A DNA stretch of 64,000 bases from Actinomycetospora endophytica (GTDB lineage Bacteria > Actinomycetota > Actinomycetes > Mycobacteriales > Pseudonocardiaceae). Below the pieces are notes generated by a model, which saw nothing but the letters and a program-made list of their open reading frames with translations, was not told the origin of the DNA and made no database searches. The stretch's first letter is position 1; every line of letters starts with the position of its first letter. The stretch lies in NCBI RefSeq assembly GCF_021026375.1, contig NZ_JAJNDB010000002.1, forward strand, positions 558,001 through 622,000, read 5' to 3'. This document shows, piece by piece, positions 1-9,300 of this stretch. Made by a program: the position numbers and the translations under genes.

Positions 1-1
1 C

Positions 2-793
2 TGCGACGCGATCCTGCCCGCGATGGTCGAGCGCGACCCGGAGTGGGCCGGCTGGTGCGGCGTGCTCGTCAACGTCAACGACCTCGCCGCGATGGGCGCC
101 CGCCCGGTGGGCCTGCTCGACGCCGTCGGCGCCCGCGACCCGTCCTTCGCCGCCCGCGTGCTGCGCGGGCTGCGCGCCGCCGCCGACGCCTACGGGGTGC
201 CGGTGCTCGGCGGTCACACCACCGTCGACGTGCCCGCCTCGCTCGCCGTCACCGCCCTCGGGACGACGCCGACCCCGGTCCCGGCCGGCGGCGGTCGCCC
301 CGGCCACCGGGTCCGGCTGACCGCGGACCTCGACGGGTCCTGGCGCCCCGGCTACTCGGGCGTGCAGTGGGACACCACCTCGCGCCGCCGGGGCGAGGAT
401 CTCCGCGCGATGGTGAACGCCATCGGGCCGGATGCCGGCTACCACCCCGCCGCGGCCAAGGACGTCTCCATGGCGGGCCTCGTCGGGACCCTCGGGATGC
501 TCGCCGAGGCGAGCGGCACCGGCGCCGTCCTGGACGTGGCGTCCGTGCCCCGGCCGACCGGGGTCGGCGTCGCCGACTGGTTCACCTGCTTCCCGGGCTT
601 CGCCCTGCTCACCACCGACGCGGCGGGCAGCCCGCTGCCCGCCGCCGGGCCCGCCACGGGCGCCGAGTGCGGCACGCTCACCGACGGTCCCGGCGTGGCG
701 CTGCGCTGGCCGGACGGGGAGACGACGGCCGCCGTCGCCGGGCCCGTCACCGGGCTGGGCCCCGCCACCGGACACGAGAGGACTCACCGATGA
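2..793 (+). CDS. AIR synthase-related protein of Nit1C-type cluster (C-terminal part)
   Basis: The reading frame is open to the left edge, so only the C-terminal part is present. The protein resembles the sll0787 / MSMEG_0567 C-terminal family, relatives of aminoimidazole-ribonucleotide (PurM-type) synthases found in Nit1C clusters. Visible family features are the NVNDLAAMGARP stretch near the left edge and AAKDVSMAGLVGTLGMLAEA in the middle. The biochemical role is unknown; genetic work on Nit1C clusters links them to nitrile or cyanide use. The stop codon overlaps the ATG of the next gene (ATGA), so the two are translationally coupled. In mycobacteria this domain is fused to an N-terminal acetyltransferase, and the missing part may encode that. 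Confidence 0.8.
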   Translation, partial: CDAILPAMVERDPEWAGWCGVLVNVNDLAAMGARPVGLLDAVGARDPSFAARVLRGLRAAADAYGVPVLGGHTTVDVPASLAVTALGTTPTPVPAGGGRPGHRVRLTADLDGSWRPGYSGVQWDTTSRRRGEDLRAMVNAIGPDAGYHPAAAKDVSMAGLVGTLGMLAEASGTGAVLDVASVPRPTGVGVADWFTCFPGFALLTTDAAGSPLPAAGPATGAECGTLTDGPGVALRWPDGETTAAVAGPVTGLGPATGHERTHR

Positions 794-1680
794 CCCTGAC
801 CTTCGCCGCTGCCGCCGAGGGCTTCGTCCGCGACCTGGACGAGGACTTCCGACGCATCGAGAAGCTCGTCGGCCAGGCGCGGGAGGCCGATGCGGACCTG
901 CTCGCGCTGCCCGAGGCCGCGCTCGGGGGCTACCTCTCCTCCCTCAATGGCGACCACGACGACGAGCCGCCGCAGCTCGACCGCGATGGGCCCGAGATCG
1001 CCCGACTCGTTGACCTCGCCGGGGACATGGTCATCACCGCCGGGTACTGCGAGCGCGGCGACGACGCCTCGCAGGGGCGGCCGTACAACAGCTGCGTCGC
1101 GGTCACCGGCACCGGCGTGCTCGGCGGGCACCGCAAGGTGCACCAGCCGCTGAACGAGAACAACTCCTACGCCGCGGGCGACCGGTTCGCCGCGTTCGAC
1201 TCCCCGGTCGGGCGCATGGGCATGATGATCTGTTACGACAAGGCCTTCCCGGAGGCCGCGCGGGCGCTCGCCGTCGACGGGGCGCGCGTCGTGGTGTGCA
1301 TGTCGGCGTGGCCGGCTTCGCGGACGAACCGGGCGCCGGTGCTCGCCGACGACCGCTGGACCCGGCGGTTCGACCTGTTCGACCGCGCCCGCGCGCTGGA
1401 GAACCAGATCGTCTGGGTGTCGGCGAACCAGGCGGGCGAGTTCGGCACGATGCAGCTCGTGGCCAGCGCGAAGATCGTGGATCCGGGCGGGGAGGTCCTC
1501 GCGACCACCGGCACCGAGGCGGGGCTCGCGGTGGCCTCGATCGACGTGGACGACTCGGTCGACTCGGCGCGCCGGTTCATGGGGCACCTGCGGGACATGC
1601 GCCTGGGCAGCTACGGGGCGAGCGGAGCGACGGGGGAGAACTACGGGGCGAGCGGAGCGACGGCTCCACTGTCCGCCTGA
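790..1680 (+). CDS. Carbon-nitrogen hydrolase (nitrilase superfamily), intact triad
   Basis: A 296-residue nitrilase-superfamily hydrolase with the complete Glu-Lys-Cys triad: E42 in LPEAALGGY, K116 in GHRKVHQP and C148 in MMICYDKAFPE. Such enzymes hydrolyse amides or nitriles through a Cys thioester; the substrate here is unknown. The ATG overlaps the upstream stop (ATGA), and the gene lies in the Nit1C-type operon where MSMEG_0566-like hydrolases are expected. The C-terminal end holds two copies, 30 nt apart, of a 23-nt repeat encoding YGASGAT, which looks like a recent extension beyond the fold. A degenerate paralogue follows after 18 nt. Confidence 0.85.
   Translation: MTLTFAAAAEGFVRDLDEDFRRIEKLVGQAREADADLLALPEAALGGYLSSLNGDHDDEPPQLDRDGPEIARLVDLAGDMVITAGYCERGDDASQGRPYNSCVAVTGTGVLGGHRKVHQPLNENNSYAAGDRFAAFDSPVGRMGMMICYDKAFPEAARALAVDGARVVVCMSAWPASRTNRAPVLADDRWTRRFDLFDRARALENQIVWVSANQAGEFGTMQLVASAKIVDPGGEVLATTGTEAGLAVASIDVDDSVDSARRFMGHLRDMRLGSYGASGATGENYGASGATAPLSA
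1611..1663 (+). repeat. Two in-frame copies of a GC-rich repeat encoding YGASGAT
   Basis: Two identical 23-nt units, 1611-1633 and 1641-1663, lie at the 3' end of the first nitrilase-like gene. The core GGCGAGCGGAGCGACGG recurs at 19997-20013 inside the M20 peptidase gene and is read in the same frame each time, giving Ala-Ser-Gly-Ala-Thr. Confidence 0.75.
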
Positions 1681-1698
1681 GCCCGGGCTCGGGACCCC

Positions 1699-2529
1699 GT
1701 GCTCCGGATCGCCGCCGCGGCGGCCCACTTCACCCGCGACCTGGACTTCGACCTCGAGCGCATCGGCGTGATCATCGCCCATGCGCGCGAGGCCGGGGTC
1801 GGGCTGCTGGCCCTGCCCGACGGTGCCCTCGGCGGCTACGTCACCGACCTGCGCCCGAGCGACGCCGGCGCCGTCGACCTGCCGCCCGCCCTGGAGCCGA
1901 ACGGCGACGAGGTCCGGTCGGTGATCGACCTGGCCGGCGACATGGTCGTGTGCCTCGGCTACTGCGAGGCCGGTCCCGACGGCGAGCGCTACAACGCCGC
2001 CGTCGCGCTGCACGGCGACGGGATCCTGGGCCGGCACCGCAAGGTGCACCACCCGGCCGGCGTCGCGAAGCTGTTCATGCCGGGCTGCGGGTTCTCGGCG
2101 TTCGACACCCCGGTCGGCCGCATGGGGATGCTGATCGACCACGACAAGACGTTCCCGGAGTCGGCCCGCTCGCTGGCGATGGACGGCGCGTCGATGATCG
2201 CGTGCCTCTCGGCGTGGCCGACCTCGCTGACCAACCGCGCGCCGCGCATGGCCCAGGACCGGCAGGCCCGGCTGTTCGACCTCTACGACCAGTCGCGGGC
2301 CGCCGAGAACCAGGTGCTGCTCCTCTCGGCCAACCAGAGCGGGCGTTCGGGGGCACTGCACTTCCTCGGGCGGGCGAAGGTCGTCGGTCCGGGAGGTGAA
2401 ATCCTCGCGCGCACCTGGTCCAAAGGAGGGCTCGCCATGACCGAGGTCGACCCGTCCGCGATGGTGGACGCCGCCCGCGCCGTCCTGCACCACCTCGACG
2501 AGCGCCGCCCGTCGGCGTACCGCTGCTGA
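1699..2529 (+). CDS. Nitrilase-superfamily pseudoenzyme, paralogue of the preceding gene
   Basis: A 276-residue paralogue of the previous protein that aligns along its whole length, with GALGGY, GRHRKVHHP, FDTPVGRMGM, LSAWPTS and AENQ segments. Two of three catalytic residues are replaced: the Glu position is D41 (LPDGALGGY) and the Cys position is D147 (MLIDHDKTFPE). K115 is kept. The frame is intact with no stop, so it appears maintained. It is therefore probably inactive as an amidase and could act as a regulatory or structural partner of the active copy; nitrilase-fold proteins form dimers. The GTG start gives an N-terminus parallel to the paralogue. Confidence 0.8.
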   Translation: MLRIAAAAAHFTRDLDFDLERIGVIIAHAREAGVGLLALPDGALGGYVTDLRPSDAGAVDLPPALEPNGDEVRSVIDLAGDMVVCLGYCEAGPDGERYNAAVALHGDGILGRHRKVHHPAGVAKLFMPGCGFSAFDTPVGRMGMLIDHDKTFPESARSLAMDGASMIACLSAWPTSLTNRAPRMAQDRQARLFDLYDQSRAAENQVLLLSANQSGRSGALHFLGRAKVVGPGGEILARTWSKGGLAMTEVDPSAMVDAARAVLHHLDERRPSAYRC

Positions 2530-2545
2530 GCGGGGGCCGCCGCTG

Positions 2546-3667
2546 ATGCGCATCCGGCTCTCCACCTACTCGACGAAGCCCCGCGGCGGCGTCGTCCACA
2601 CCCTCGCGCTGGCCGAGGCGCTGGCCCGGGCCGGTCACGACGTCGAGGTGTGGGCCCTGGCGCGCGGCGGTGACACGGCGTTCTTCCGGTCGGTGTCGGT
2701 GCCGATCCGGCTGGTGGACGTGCCGGAGATCGAGGGGGAGCCGGTCGGCGACCGCATCCTGCGCTCGATCGACCTGCTCGCCGAGGCGCTCGCGGACGCC
2801 GCGCCGGTCGACGTCCGGCACGCCCAGGACTGCCTCACCGCCAACGCCGAGGGCGCGGCCGGCGGGTACGGTGACCTGGTCCGCACGGTGCACCACCTCG
2901 ACGAGTTCACGACGCCGTCGTTGGTCGCCTGTCACGAGCGCGCGCTGGTCGAGCCGGCCTCGCTGCTGTGCGTCTCGGAGGCGGTGGCCGCCGAGGTGCA
3001 CGCCGGCTGGGGGCGCACCGCACCCGTCGTCGGGAACGGGGTGGACGCGGCGCGGTTCGCGTCCGCGGCCTCGTCCGGGGCCGGTCGGCCGTGGCGGGAG
3101 CGGCTCGGATCCTACGTGCTGGCGGTCGGCGGCATCGAGCCGCGCAAGGGCACCCGGGACCTGGTGGCGGCGATGGCCGCGCTGGCTGCTCGGGGAGTCG
3201 CGGCGCCGCTCGTGGTGGCCGGCGGGGACACGCTGTTCGACTACCGGCCCTACCGCGAGGAGGTCTTCACGCTCGCGGCGTCGCTGGGCGTCGAGCCGGT
3301 GGTGCTGGGGCCGGTCGACGACGGCGAGCTCCCCGGCCTGGTCGCGGGGGCGTCGGTGTTCGCGTTCCCGTCGACGAAGGAGGGCTTCGGGCTGGCGGCG
3401 ATGGAGGCGCTGGCGGCGGGGGTGCCGGTGGTGGCCCGCGACCTGCCGGTGCTGCGTGAGGTGTTCGCGGGCGCGGTCCGGTTCGCTCCGGACGGTCCCG
3501 GCTTCGCCGAGGCGTACGCCGGCGAGCTGGCGGCGGTGCTCTCCGGCGGGAACGACGGCGGCCCGGCGCGGGCCGCCGTCGGGCGCGCACTGGCGACGTC
3601 GCACTCGTGGGACACCGTCGCCGCGGCCCACCTCGCGGCGTACGGATCCCGGGTCGGGGTCGGCTGA
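2546..3667 (+). CDS. MSMEG_0565-type glycosyltransferase (GT4 fold)
   Basis: A 373-residue GT-B glycosyltransferase of the group often listed as MSMEG_0565 family. The N-terminal half starts RLSTYSTKPRGGVVHTLALAEAL, the GG loop that begins family-4 enzymes. The C-terminal nucleotide-sugar half has VGGIEPRKGTRDLV and the E-x7-E stretch STKEGFGLAAMEALAAGVPVV. It begins 16 nt after the degenerate hydrolase and is the last gene of this operon, as in mycobacterial Nit1C clusters. The acceptor is unknown. A glycosylated product or cofactor of the pathway is a possible but unproven inference. Confidence 0.82.
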   Translation: MRIRLSTYSTKPRGGVVHTLALAEALARAGHDVEVWALARGGDTAFFRSVSVPIRLVDVPEIEGEPVGDRILRSIDLLAEALADAAPVDVRHAQDCLTANAEGAAGGYGDLVRTVHHLDEFTTPSLVACHERALVEPASLLCVSEAVAAEVHAGWGRTAPVVGNGVDAARFASAASSGAGRPWRERLGSYVLAVGGIEPRKGTRDLVAAMAALAARGVAAPLVVAGGDTLFDYRPYREEVFTLAASLGVEPVVLGPVDDGELPGLVAGASVFAFPSTKEGFGLAAMEALAAGVPVVARDLPVLREVFAGAVRFAPDGPGFAEAYAGELAAVLSGGNDGGPARAAVGRALATSHSWDTVAAAHLAAYGSRVGVG

Positions 3668-3707
3668 TCGGCCGCTTTGTTGCGGGCTCCCGCGGTCGCC
3701 TCGGCGT

Positions 3708-3734
3708 CTTGTCGCAGTGAATCACTGCGACAAG
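3708..3734. terminator. Perfect 12-bp palindrome after the Nit1C-type operon
   Basis: The arms CTTGTCGCAGTG and CACTGCGACAAG are exact reverse complements around the loop AAT. It sits 40 nt after the glycosyltransferase stop and 105 nt before the next gene. There is no T-tract, so it may be a terminator, an operator or a short interspersed palindrome. Confidence 0.5.
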
Positions 3735-3839
3735 GCAGCCCGGGTGCCGCAGCTCGCCGCGACAAGGCGAGCCGAGACCCGTCGTCGGGACCCCGCGACG
3801 AGGGATGCCACGGCCGCTCGCGAGGCCTAGCGTGAGTGC

Positions 3840-4574
3840 GTGCCCGACTCCGCGAACGACACCGTCCGCTTCTGGTTCGACCCGGTCTGCCCCTACTGCT
3901 GGCTGACCAGCACGTGGATCCGCACCGTGGCGCGGCGCCGGGGGTTCCCGGTCGAGTGGCGGTTCATCTCGCTGCGGCTGCTCAACGCCCACGTCGACTA
4001 CGAGTCCTGGTTCCCGCCCGAGTACGAGGCCGGGCACACCGCGGGGCTGCGTCTGCTCCGGGTGTGCGCCGCCGTGCGCGAGCAGGAGGGCGCGGAGGCG
4101 CTCGCCCGGTTCTACGAAGAGTTGGGCGCGGCGGTCTTCGAGCGCGAGGAGGTCCCCGAGCACAGCGGCAGCCGGGAGTACCGCGGGACCCACGCCTTCG
4201 TGCTCCCGGTCCTGCAGCGCGCCGGGCTGCCCGCTGAGCTCGCGGAGTCCGTGGACGACACCCGTCACGACCCCACGATCCAGGCCGAGACCGACGAGGC
4301 GCTGGCGCTGACCGGGAAGGACGTCGGGACGCCGATCATCCAGATCGGGGTGGACGGGCCCGCGTTCTTCGGGCCGGTGATCAGCCGCAAGCCCTCCGAC
4401 GACGAGGCCGAGGAGCTGTGGGACCACGTCGTCGGGCTGGCGCGCTTCCCCGGGTTCGCGGAGCTCAAGCGCAGCCTGCGCGAGCGCCCGCAGCTGGCGG
4501 CGTTCGGGGTCGGGCAGGGCGAGGTCGGGCTCACCGAGGACTGGCACGCCGGGAGTCGTCGGCAGCATCGGTGA
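3840..4574 (+). CDS. Mycothiol-dependent nitroreductase-like DsbA-fold protein (Rv2466c family)
   Basis: A 244-residue DsbA-fold oxidoreductase. The active-site motif is C17-P-Y-C20 in FWFDPVCPYCW. GKDVGTPIIQIG supplies the cis-proline loop, followed by AFFGPVISRKP as in M. tuberculosis Rv2466c. Rv2466c is a mycothiol-dependent reductase that activates nitro-prodrugs and helps with oxidative stress; similar chemistry is inferred here. The GTG start is favoured by TAGCGT at 3828-3833, six nt upstream, which suggests a leaderless transcript. A mycoredoxin gene elsewhere in the window fits a mycothiol cell. Confidence 0.82.
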   Translation: MPDSANDTVRFWFDPVCPYCWLTSTWIRTVARRRGFPVEWRFISLRLLNAHVDYESWFPPEYEAGHTAGLRLLRVCAAVREQEGAEALARFYEELGAAVFEREEVPEHSGSREYRGTHAFVLPVLQRAGLPAELAESVDDTRHDPTIQAETDEALALTGKDVGTPIIQIGVDGPAFFGPVISRKPSDDEAEELWDHVVGLARFPGFAELKRSLRERPQLAAFGVGQGEVGLTEDWHAGSRRQHR

Positions 4575-4586
4575 GGCCCGCCCTTG

Positions 4587-4621
4587 TGTCAGCGATGGGC
4601 CGTTGCTGACATCTGACGTCA
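4587..4621. repeat. Short inverted repeat upstream of MFS gene
   Basis: TGTCAGC (4587-4593) pairs with GCTGACA (4605-4611), followed by the 8-bp palindrome TGACGTCA (4614-4621). It lies between two genes on the same strand. It could end the nitroreductase transcript or bind a regulator of the MFS gene. Confidence 0.35.
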
Positions 4622-4712
4622 GGAAGGCGGCATCCTCACATCCGACGCCGGGTGTGATGCGCGAGCCGATCGCGCGCCACCGGTCGGGGTCATCTGGTTG
4701 GCTCGGCGGGCG

Positions 4713-5912
4713 ATGAGCACCCAGGCAGCCACCCCGACCCACCTCGGGCGTCCCACCGTCGGACTGCTCGCCGTCGTGTGCGGCGCCGCCGTCGCGAACA
4801 TCTACTACGCGCAGCCGCTCCTGCCCGTCGTCGCGCAGGCCTTCTCGGTCGGGGAGGGCCAGGCCGGGCTGCTGGTGACGGCGTCCCAGATCGGCTACGC
4901 GCTCGCGCTCGCGTTCCTCGTGCCGGCGGGCGACATCCTCGAGCGACGGCGGCTGGTGAGCGTCCTGCTGCTCGTCACCGGCGTGCTGCTGATCGGCGCC
5001 GCGGCGGCGCCCACGTTCGGCGTGCTGCTGGCTGCGGTGGCGATCGTCGCGGTGACCTCCGCGGTGGCCCAGATCGTCGTCCCCATGGCGGCCTCGTTGG
5101 CCTCCGACGAGAACCGGGGCTCGGTGGTCGGGACCGTGATGAGCGGGCTGCTCATCGGGATCCTGCTCGCCCGGACCGTGGCCGGACTCGTCGCCGAGAT
5201 CGGCGGCTGGCGGCTGGTGTTCGTGCTCGCGGCCGTCGTCATGGTGGTGCTGGCGGGTGCGGTCCGGCTGGTGCTCCCGCGGGTGCCGATCGCGGCCGAG
5301 GCGTCCTACCCGAGCCTGCTGCGCTCGGTGGGATCGATCGTGCGCCACGACTCGCTGATCCGGCGGCGGATGGTCCTCGGCGGCGTCGGGTTCGGCTGCT
5401 TCACGATCCTCTGGACCGCGATCTCCTTCCTGCTCGCCGCGCCGCCGTACTCCTACGGCTCCGGCGTGATCGGGCTGTTCGGGCTCGCGGGGCTGGCCGG
5501 GGCGGTCACGGCGGTCTACGCGGGCCGGTTCGCCGACCAGGGGCACGGACGGCGGGTGGTGACGATCGGGCTCGCCCTGCTGCTGGTGAGCTGGGGCGTG
5601 CTCGCGCTCGGGGGGACCTCGCTCGTCGCGCTGATCGTCGGGATCGTCGTGCTCGACCTCGCCCAGCAGTTGCTGCAGATCTCCCACCAGCACGCGATCT
5701 ACTCCCGCCGCCCGGACGCCCGCAGCCGCGTGACCAGCGCGTACCTGGTGTCGGCGTTCATCGGTGGCGCGATCGCGTCGGCCCTGACGTCCGCGCTCTA
5801 CGCCGTCGTCGGATGGCCCGGGGTGTGCGCGCTCGGCGCGGTCGTGGCGCTGATCGGGATCGCGACGTGGGCGCTGGAACTCTGGCGGCCGTCGCCGGCG
5901 GAGCCCGTCTAG
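4713..5912 (+). CDS. MFS transporter (YnfM-like drug exporter)
   Basis: A 399-residue major facilitator with about 12 hydrophobic helices. The N-terminus has VVCGAAVANIYYAQPLLPVV, typical of the YnfM/YdeR-type exporters, followed by PAGDILERRRLV, the loop 2-3 signature region. A second-half repeat is seen around FADQGHGRRVV. It should export small molecules by proton antiport; the substrate is unknown. ATG 4713 (MSTQAATP) is preferred to the upstream TTG. It converges on the next gene across a palindrome. Confidence 0.8.
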   Translation: MSTQAATPTHLGRPTVGLLAVVCGAAVANIYYAQPLLPVVAQAFSVGEGQAGLLVTASQIGYALALAFLVPAGDILERRRLVSVLLLVTGVLLIGAAAAPTFGVLLAAVAIVAVTSAVAQIVVPMAASLASDENRGSVVGTVMSGLLIGILLARTVAGLVAEIGGWRLVFVLAAVVMVVLAGAVRLVLPRVPIAAEASYPSLLRSVGSIVRHDSLIRRRMVLGGVGFGCFTILWTAISFLLAAPPYSYGSGVIGLFGLAGLAGAVTAVYAGRFADQGHGRRVVTIGLALLLVSWGVLALGGTSLVALIVGIVVLDLAQQLLQISHQHAIYSRRPDARSRVTSAYLVSAFIGGAIASALTSALYAVVGWPGVCALGAVVALIGIATWALELWRPSPAEPV

Positions 5913-5927
5913 GTGCGCTTCGCGCTG

Positions 5928-5967
5928 GTGAGCAGAAATTGAGGCTCTGGCGTCGATTTCTGCTCAC
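5928..5967. terminator. Bidirectional terminator palindrome between convergent genes
   Basis: Arms GTGAGCAGAAAT (5928-5939) and ATTTCTGCTCAC (5956-5967) are perfect reverse complements around a 16-nt loop. The right arm covers the stop codon of the minus-strand alkyltransferase-like gene. An A/T-containing stem end on both sides suits termination in either direction. Confidence 0.65.
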
Positions 5968-6263
5968 GACGGCCAGGTGTACCGCTGGCCCTTCGCGGCC
6001 CGGGCGTCGATGACGAGGACCCCTTCCGCGGTGAGCCGCCGGATCTGTTCGACGGCGATGTGCGGCGCCGGGGTGCCGGTGGAGCGCAGGACGCGGTGCC
6101 ACGGCAGGTCGGCGCCGTCCTGGGAGAGCACCGTCCCGACGACGCGGGCCGACCGCTCGCCCGCCACGGCCGCGACGTCGCCGTAGCTGACCCAGTGACC
6201 CTCGGGGATCGACGCGACGATCTCCCGGATCCGCTCGTGGCGGGCCTCGTCCATGACCGTCAT
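5964..6263 (-). CDS. Alkyltransferase-like protein (ATL), MGMT family without catalytic Cys
   Basis: A 99-residue protein matching the DNA-binding domain of O6-alkylguanine-DNA alkyltransferase. The catalytic motif PCHR is PWHRV here, so Trp replaces the alkyl-accepting Cys. This is the hallmark of ATL proteins, which bind O6-alkylguanine and flag it for nucleotide excision repair rather than reversing it. The helix with SYGDVAAVAGERSARVVG contains the Arg-finger region. The start may be ATG 6263 or 6254. It is divergent from adnAB, giving a small DNA-repair neighbourhood. Confidence 0.85.
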   Translation of the reverse strand: MTVMDEARHERIREIVASIPEGHWVSYGDVAAVAGERSARVVGTVLSQDGADLPWHRVLRSTGTPAPHIAVEQIRRLTAEGVLVIDARAAKGQRYTWPS

Positions 6264-6332
6264 CGTGCCGGAACCCGCCTCCGGCGAGCCCGTGGGACGT
6301 GACTGTCGGGGGGTCGTGGTTCCCTCGGGGAC

Positions 6333-9300
6333 ATGACGACGGGGGCTCGGCCGGCCGCGGATGCGCCGCAGCTGTTGCGCGCGGCCACCCGCCTGCCCGC
6401 GGACCTGGTGCTGGACCCGCCGGCGCGGCGGGTGCTGGAGCACGACGCCGGGTTCCTGCGCGTCCTCGGCGGCCCCGGGACGGGGAAGACGACGCTGCTG
6501 GCCGAGCGGGTCGCGCAGCTGCTGCACGCGGACCCGGACGCCCGCTCGCTGGTACTGGTGGGTGATCGACGGTCCGCCGCCGCGCTGCGCGAGCGGATCT
6601 CGGCTCGGCGTCGGGTGCTCGACGGCGCCGCCGACGGGGCATTGACCGCGGCGCGGGAGCCGCTGGTGCGCAGCGTGCACTCGTACGCGTTCGCGGTGCT
6701 GCGGCGCCATGCGGCCCGCCGCGAGGAGGCGCCACCGCGGCTGTTGCCGGGCGCGCAGCAGGACGCGATGGTCCGCGAGCTGCTGGCCGGCGAGGCCGAC
6801 GGTGCCGGCCGGGGGTCCGGGTGGCCCGCGCGGCTGCAGCCGGCGCTCGAGGCCCCCGCGTTCGCCGCCGAGGTCCGCGATCTGCTGCTGCGCGCGGCCG
6901 AGCGCGGCCTGGGCCCCCGTGAGCTGCGGGCGCTGGGCAAGGAGCACGACGTCGCGGTCTGGGTCGCGGCCGCGCGCTTCTACCAGACGTTCGAGGAGGT
7001 CACGCTGCTGCGCGCGGCGGCGGGCTCGGCGAACCCGCTGGCCTCCGCGCCACCGCTCGACGCCGCCGAGCTGGTCGCGGCGGTGCTGGACGCGTTCGCC
7101 ACCGACCCGGGCCTGCTGGCGAGCGAGCAGGAGCAGGTCCGCCACCTCGTGGTGGACGACGCGCAGGACATGGACCCCCAGCAGCTCGAGCTGGCCCGCA
7201 CGCTGGGGGCCACCGCCCGGGCGTGGGTGCTCGCCGGGGACCCGGACTCCTCGGTGCTCGGTTTCCGCGGCGCGGCGCCGGACGTGCTGCGGGAGGCCGA
7301 TCCCGGGGGGCGGTCCACCGCGGTGCTGACGCTGGACCACCGCGGGTCCCCCGCGGTGCGGGACGCCGTGGCCCGGGCGGTCGAGCCGCTGCGGGGCACC
7401 GGGCCGGGCCGCAGACGCGTCGGGCCACCGGACGAGTCGCCCGAGGGCGGCGCCGCGACGGTGTCGGTGTTCCCGACGCCGGGTCGGCAGGCGGCCTGGG
7501 CGGCCGACACGCTGCGCCGGGCGCACCTGGTGGACGGGGTGCCGTGGTCGCGGCTCGCGGTCGTCGTGCGTTCGGTGTCGCTCTCGCTGCCCCCGCTGCG
7601 GCGCGCCCTGCTGGCGGCGGGCGTTCCCCTGGCGGTCCCCGCGGACGACACCCCGCTCGCGGCGCTGCCCGCCGTCGCACCGGTGTTGACCCTGCTGCGC
7701 TGCGCCGCGACGGCGGCCACCGCCCCGCCGTCGTCGGCGGTCGACGCCGACACCGCGCTCGGCCTGCTCTCGTCGCCGTTGGGCGGCGCGGAACCGCTCG
7801 GGCTGCGCCGGCTGCGGCGCGGCCTGCTGCGCCTGCACGAGGCGGCCGGCCACGGCACCGAGCGCTCCAGCGACGAGCTGATCGTCGACGTCCTCGTCGA
7901 CCACCTCGCCGGCCGGCCGGACCCGCTGGCGGTCCTCCCCGACGCGGACGCCGGGCCGCTGCGCCGGGTCGCGCACCTGCTCGGTAGCGCGGTGGAGGCG
8001 ATCCGGGCGGGGGAGAGCGTGCCGGACGTGGTGTGGGCGGTGTGGTCGGAGAGCGGGCTGCAGTCCCGGTGGGTGAGTGCGAGCGAGCGGGGTGGGATCA
8101 CCGGGGCGCAGGCGGATCGCGACCTCGACGCCGTCGTCGCCCTCGTCGAACGGGCCGGTCGCTTCGTGGAGGACCTGCCGGGCGGCACCGTCGCGGGGTT
8201 CGTCGCGCAGGTCGACGACCAGCGGTTCGCGAGCGACGGGCTGGCACCGCGCACGCCCGACGGCGAGGCGGTCGCGCTGCTCACCGCGCACGCCGCGCGC
8301 GGGCGGGAGTGGGACGTCGTCGTGATCCCCGACGTCCAGGAGGGCGTCTGGCCCGACCTGCGCCGGCGCGGCACCCTGCTCGGCGTCGAGCGGATGGTCG
8401 ACGTGCTCGCGGGCGTCCCGGACGACCCGGCGCTGTCCTCGCGCGTCCCGCTGCTCGACGAGGAGCGGCGGCTGTTCGCGGTGGCGCTCTCCCGGGCCCG
8501 CCGTGCGGTCCACGTGGGCGCCGTCGAGTCCGAGGACGTCACCCCGTCGCGGTTCCTCGACGACGTCGAGCCGGACGCCGCCGGGCGCGACGGGCAACCC
8601 GACGACGCCGGCCGTCGGCGCCGCCGGCCGAGCCGGTCGCTGGTGCTCGCCGAACTGGTGGGCGACCTGCGCCGCGCGGTGACCGCCCCGTCGACCACTC
8701 CGGAGCGCCGCGCCCGCGCCGCGACCCAGCTCGCGCGGCTGGCCGAGGCCGGCGTGCCGGGCGCCGACCCCGGCGACTGGTACGGCCTGCTCGACGTGTC
8801 CACCGCCGAGCCGCTGCGCGAGCCGGGCTCCCGGATCACGGTGAGCCCGAGCGCGGTCGAGACCATCCTGACCTGCCCGCTGCGCTGGGCGCTGCAGAGC
8901 CACGGCGGGGACGACTCCGACTCGCTCGCCTCGGTCACCGGCTCGCTGGTCCACGCCCTGGTCCAGCGCGCCGCGGAGGGTGCGGGCGAGAAGGAACTGG
9001 ACGAGGCGCTCGACGTCGCGTGGGCCTCGGTCGACGCGGGTGCGCCCTGGTTCTCGCGGCGCGAGCTCGCGAACTGCCGGCGGATGCTGCGCTCGTTCCT
9101 CGCGTGGCGGGACGGGACGCGGCGGGAGCTGACCGAGCAGGCGGTCGAGGAGACGGTGACCGCCCGGCTCGAGGGGGCCGACGCCGACGTCGCGATCCGC
9201 GGCCGGGTCGACCGCCTGGAGGTCGACGACCAGGGACGCCCGGTCATCGTCGACGTGAAGACCGGCAAGAGCCCGATCTCGGCGGCGAAGGCGGCCGAGC

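Noticed and set aside
784..2565. Long minus-strand open frame over the nitrilase genes
   Set aside because: Its Arg/Gly/Val-rich composition is that of an antisense shadow of high-GC coding DNA. The plus strand has clear domains and overlapping starts.
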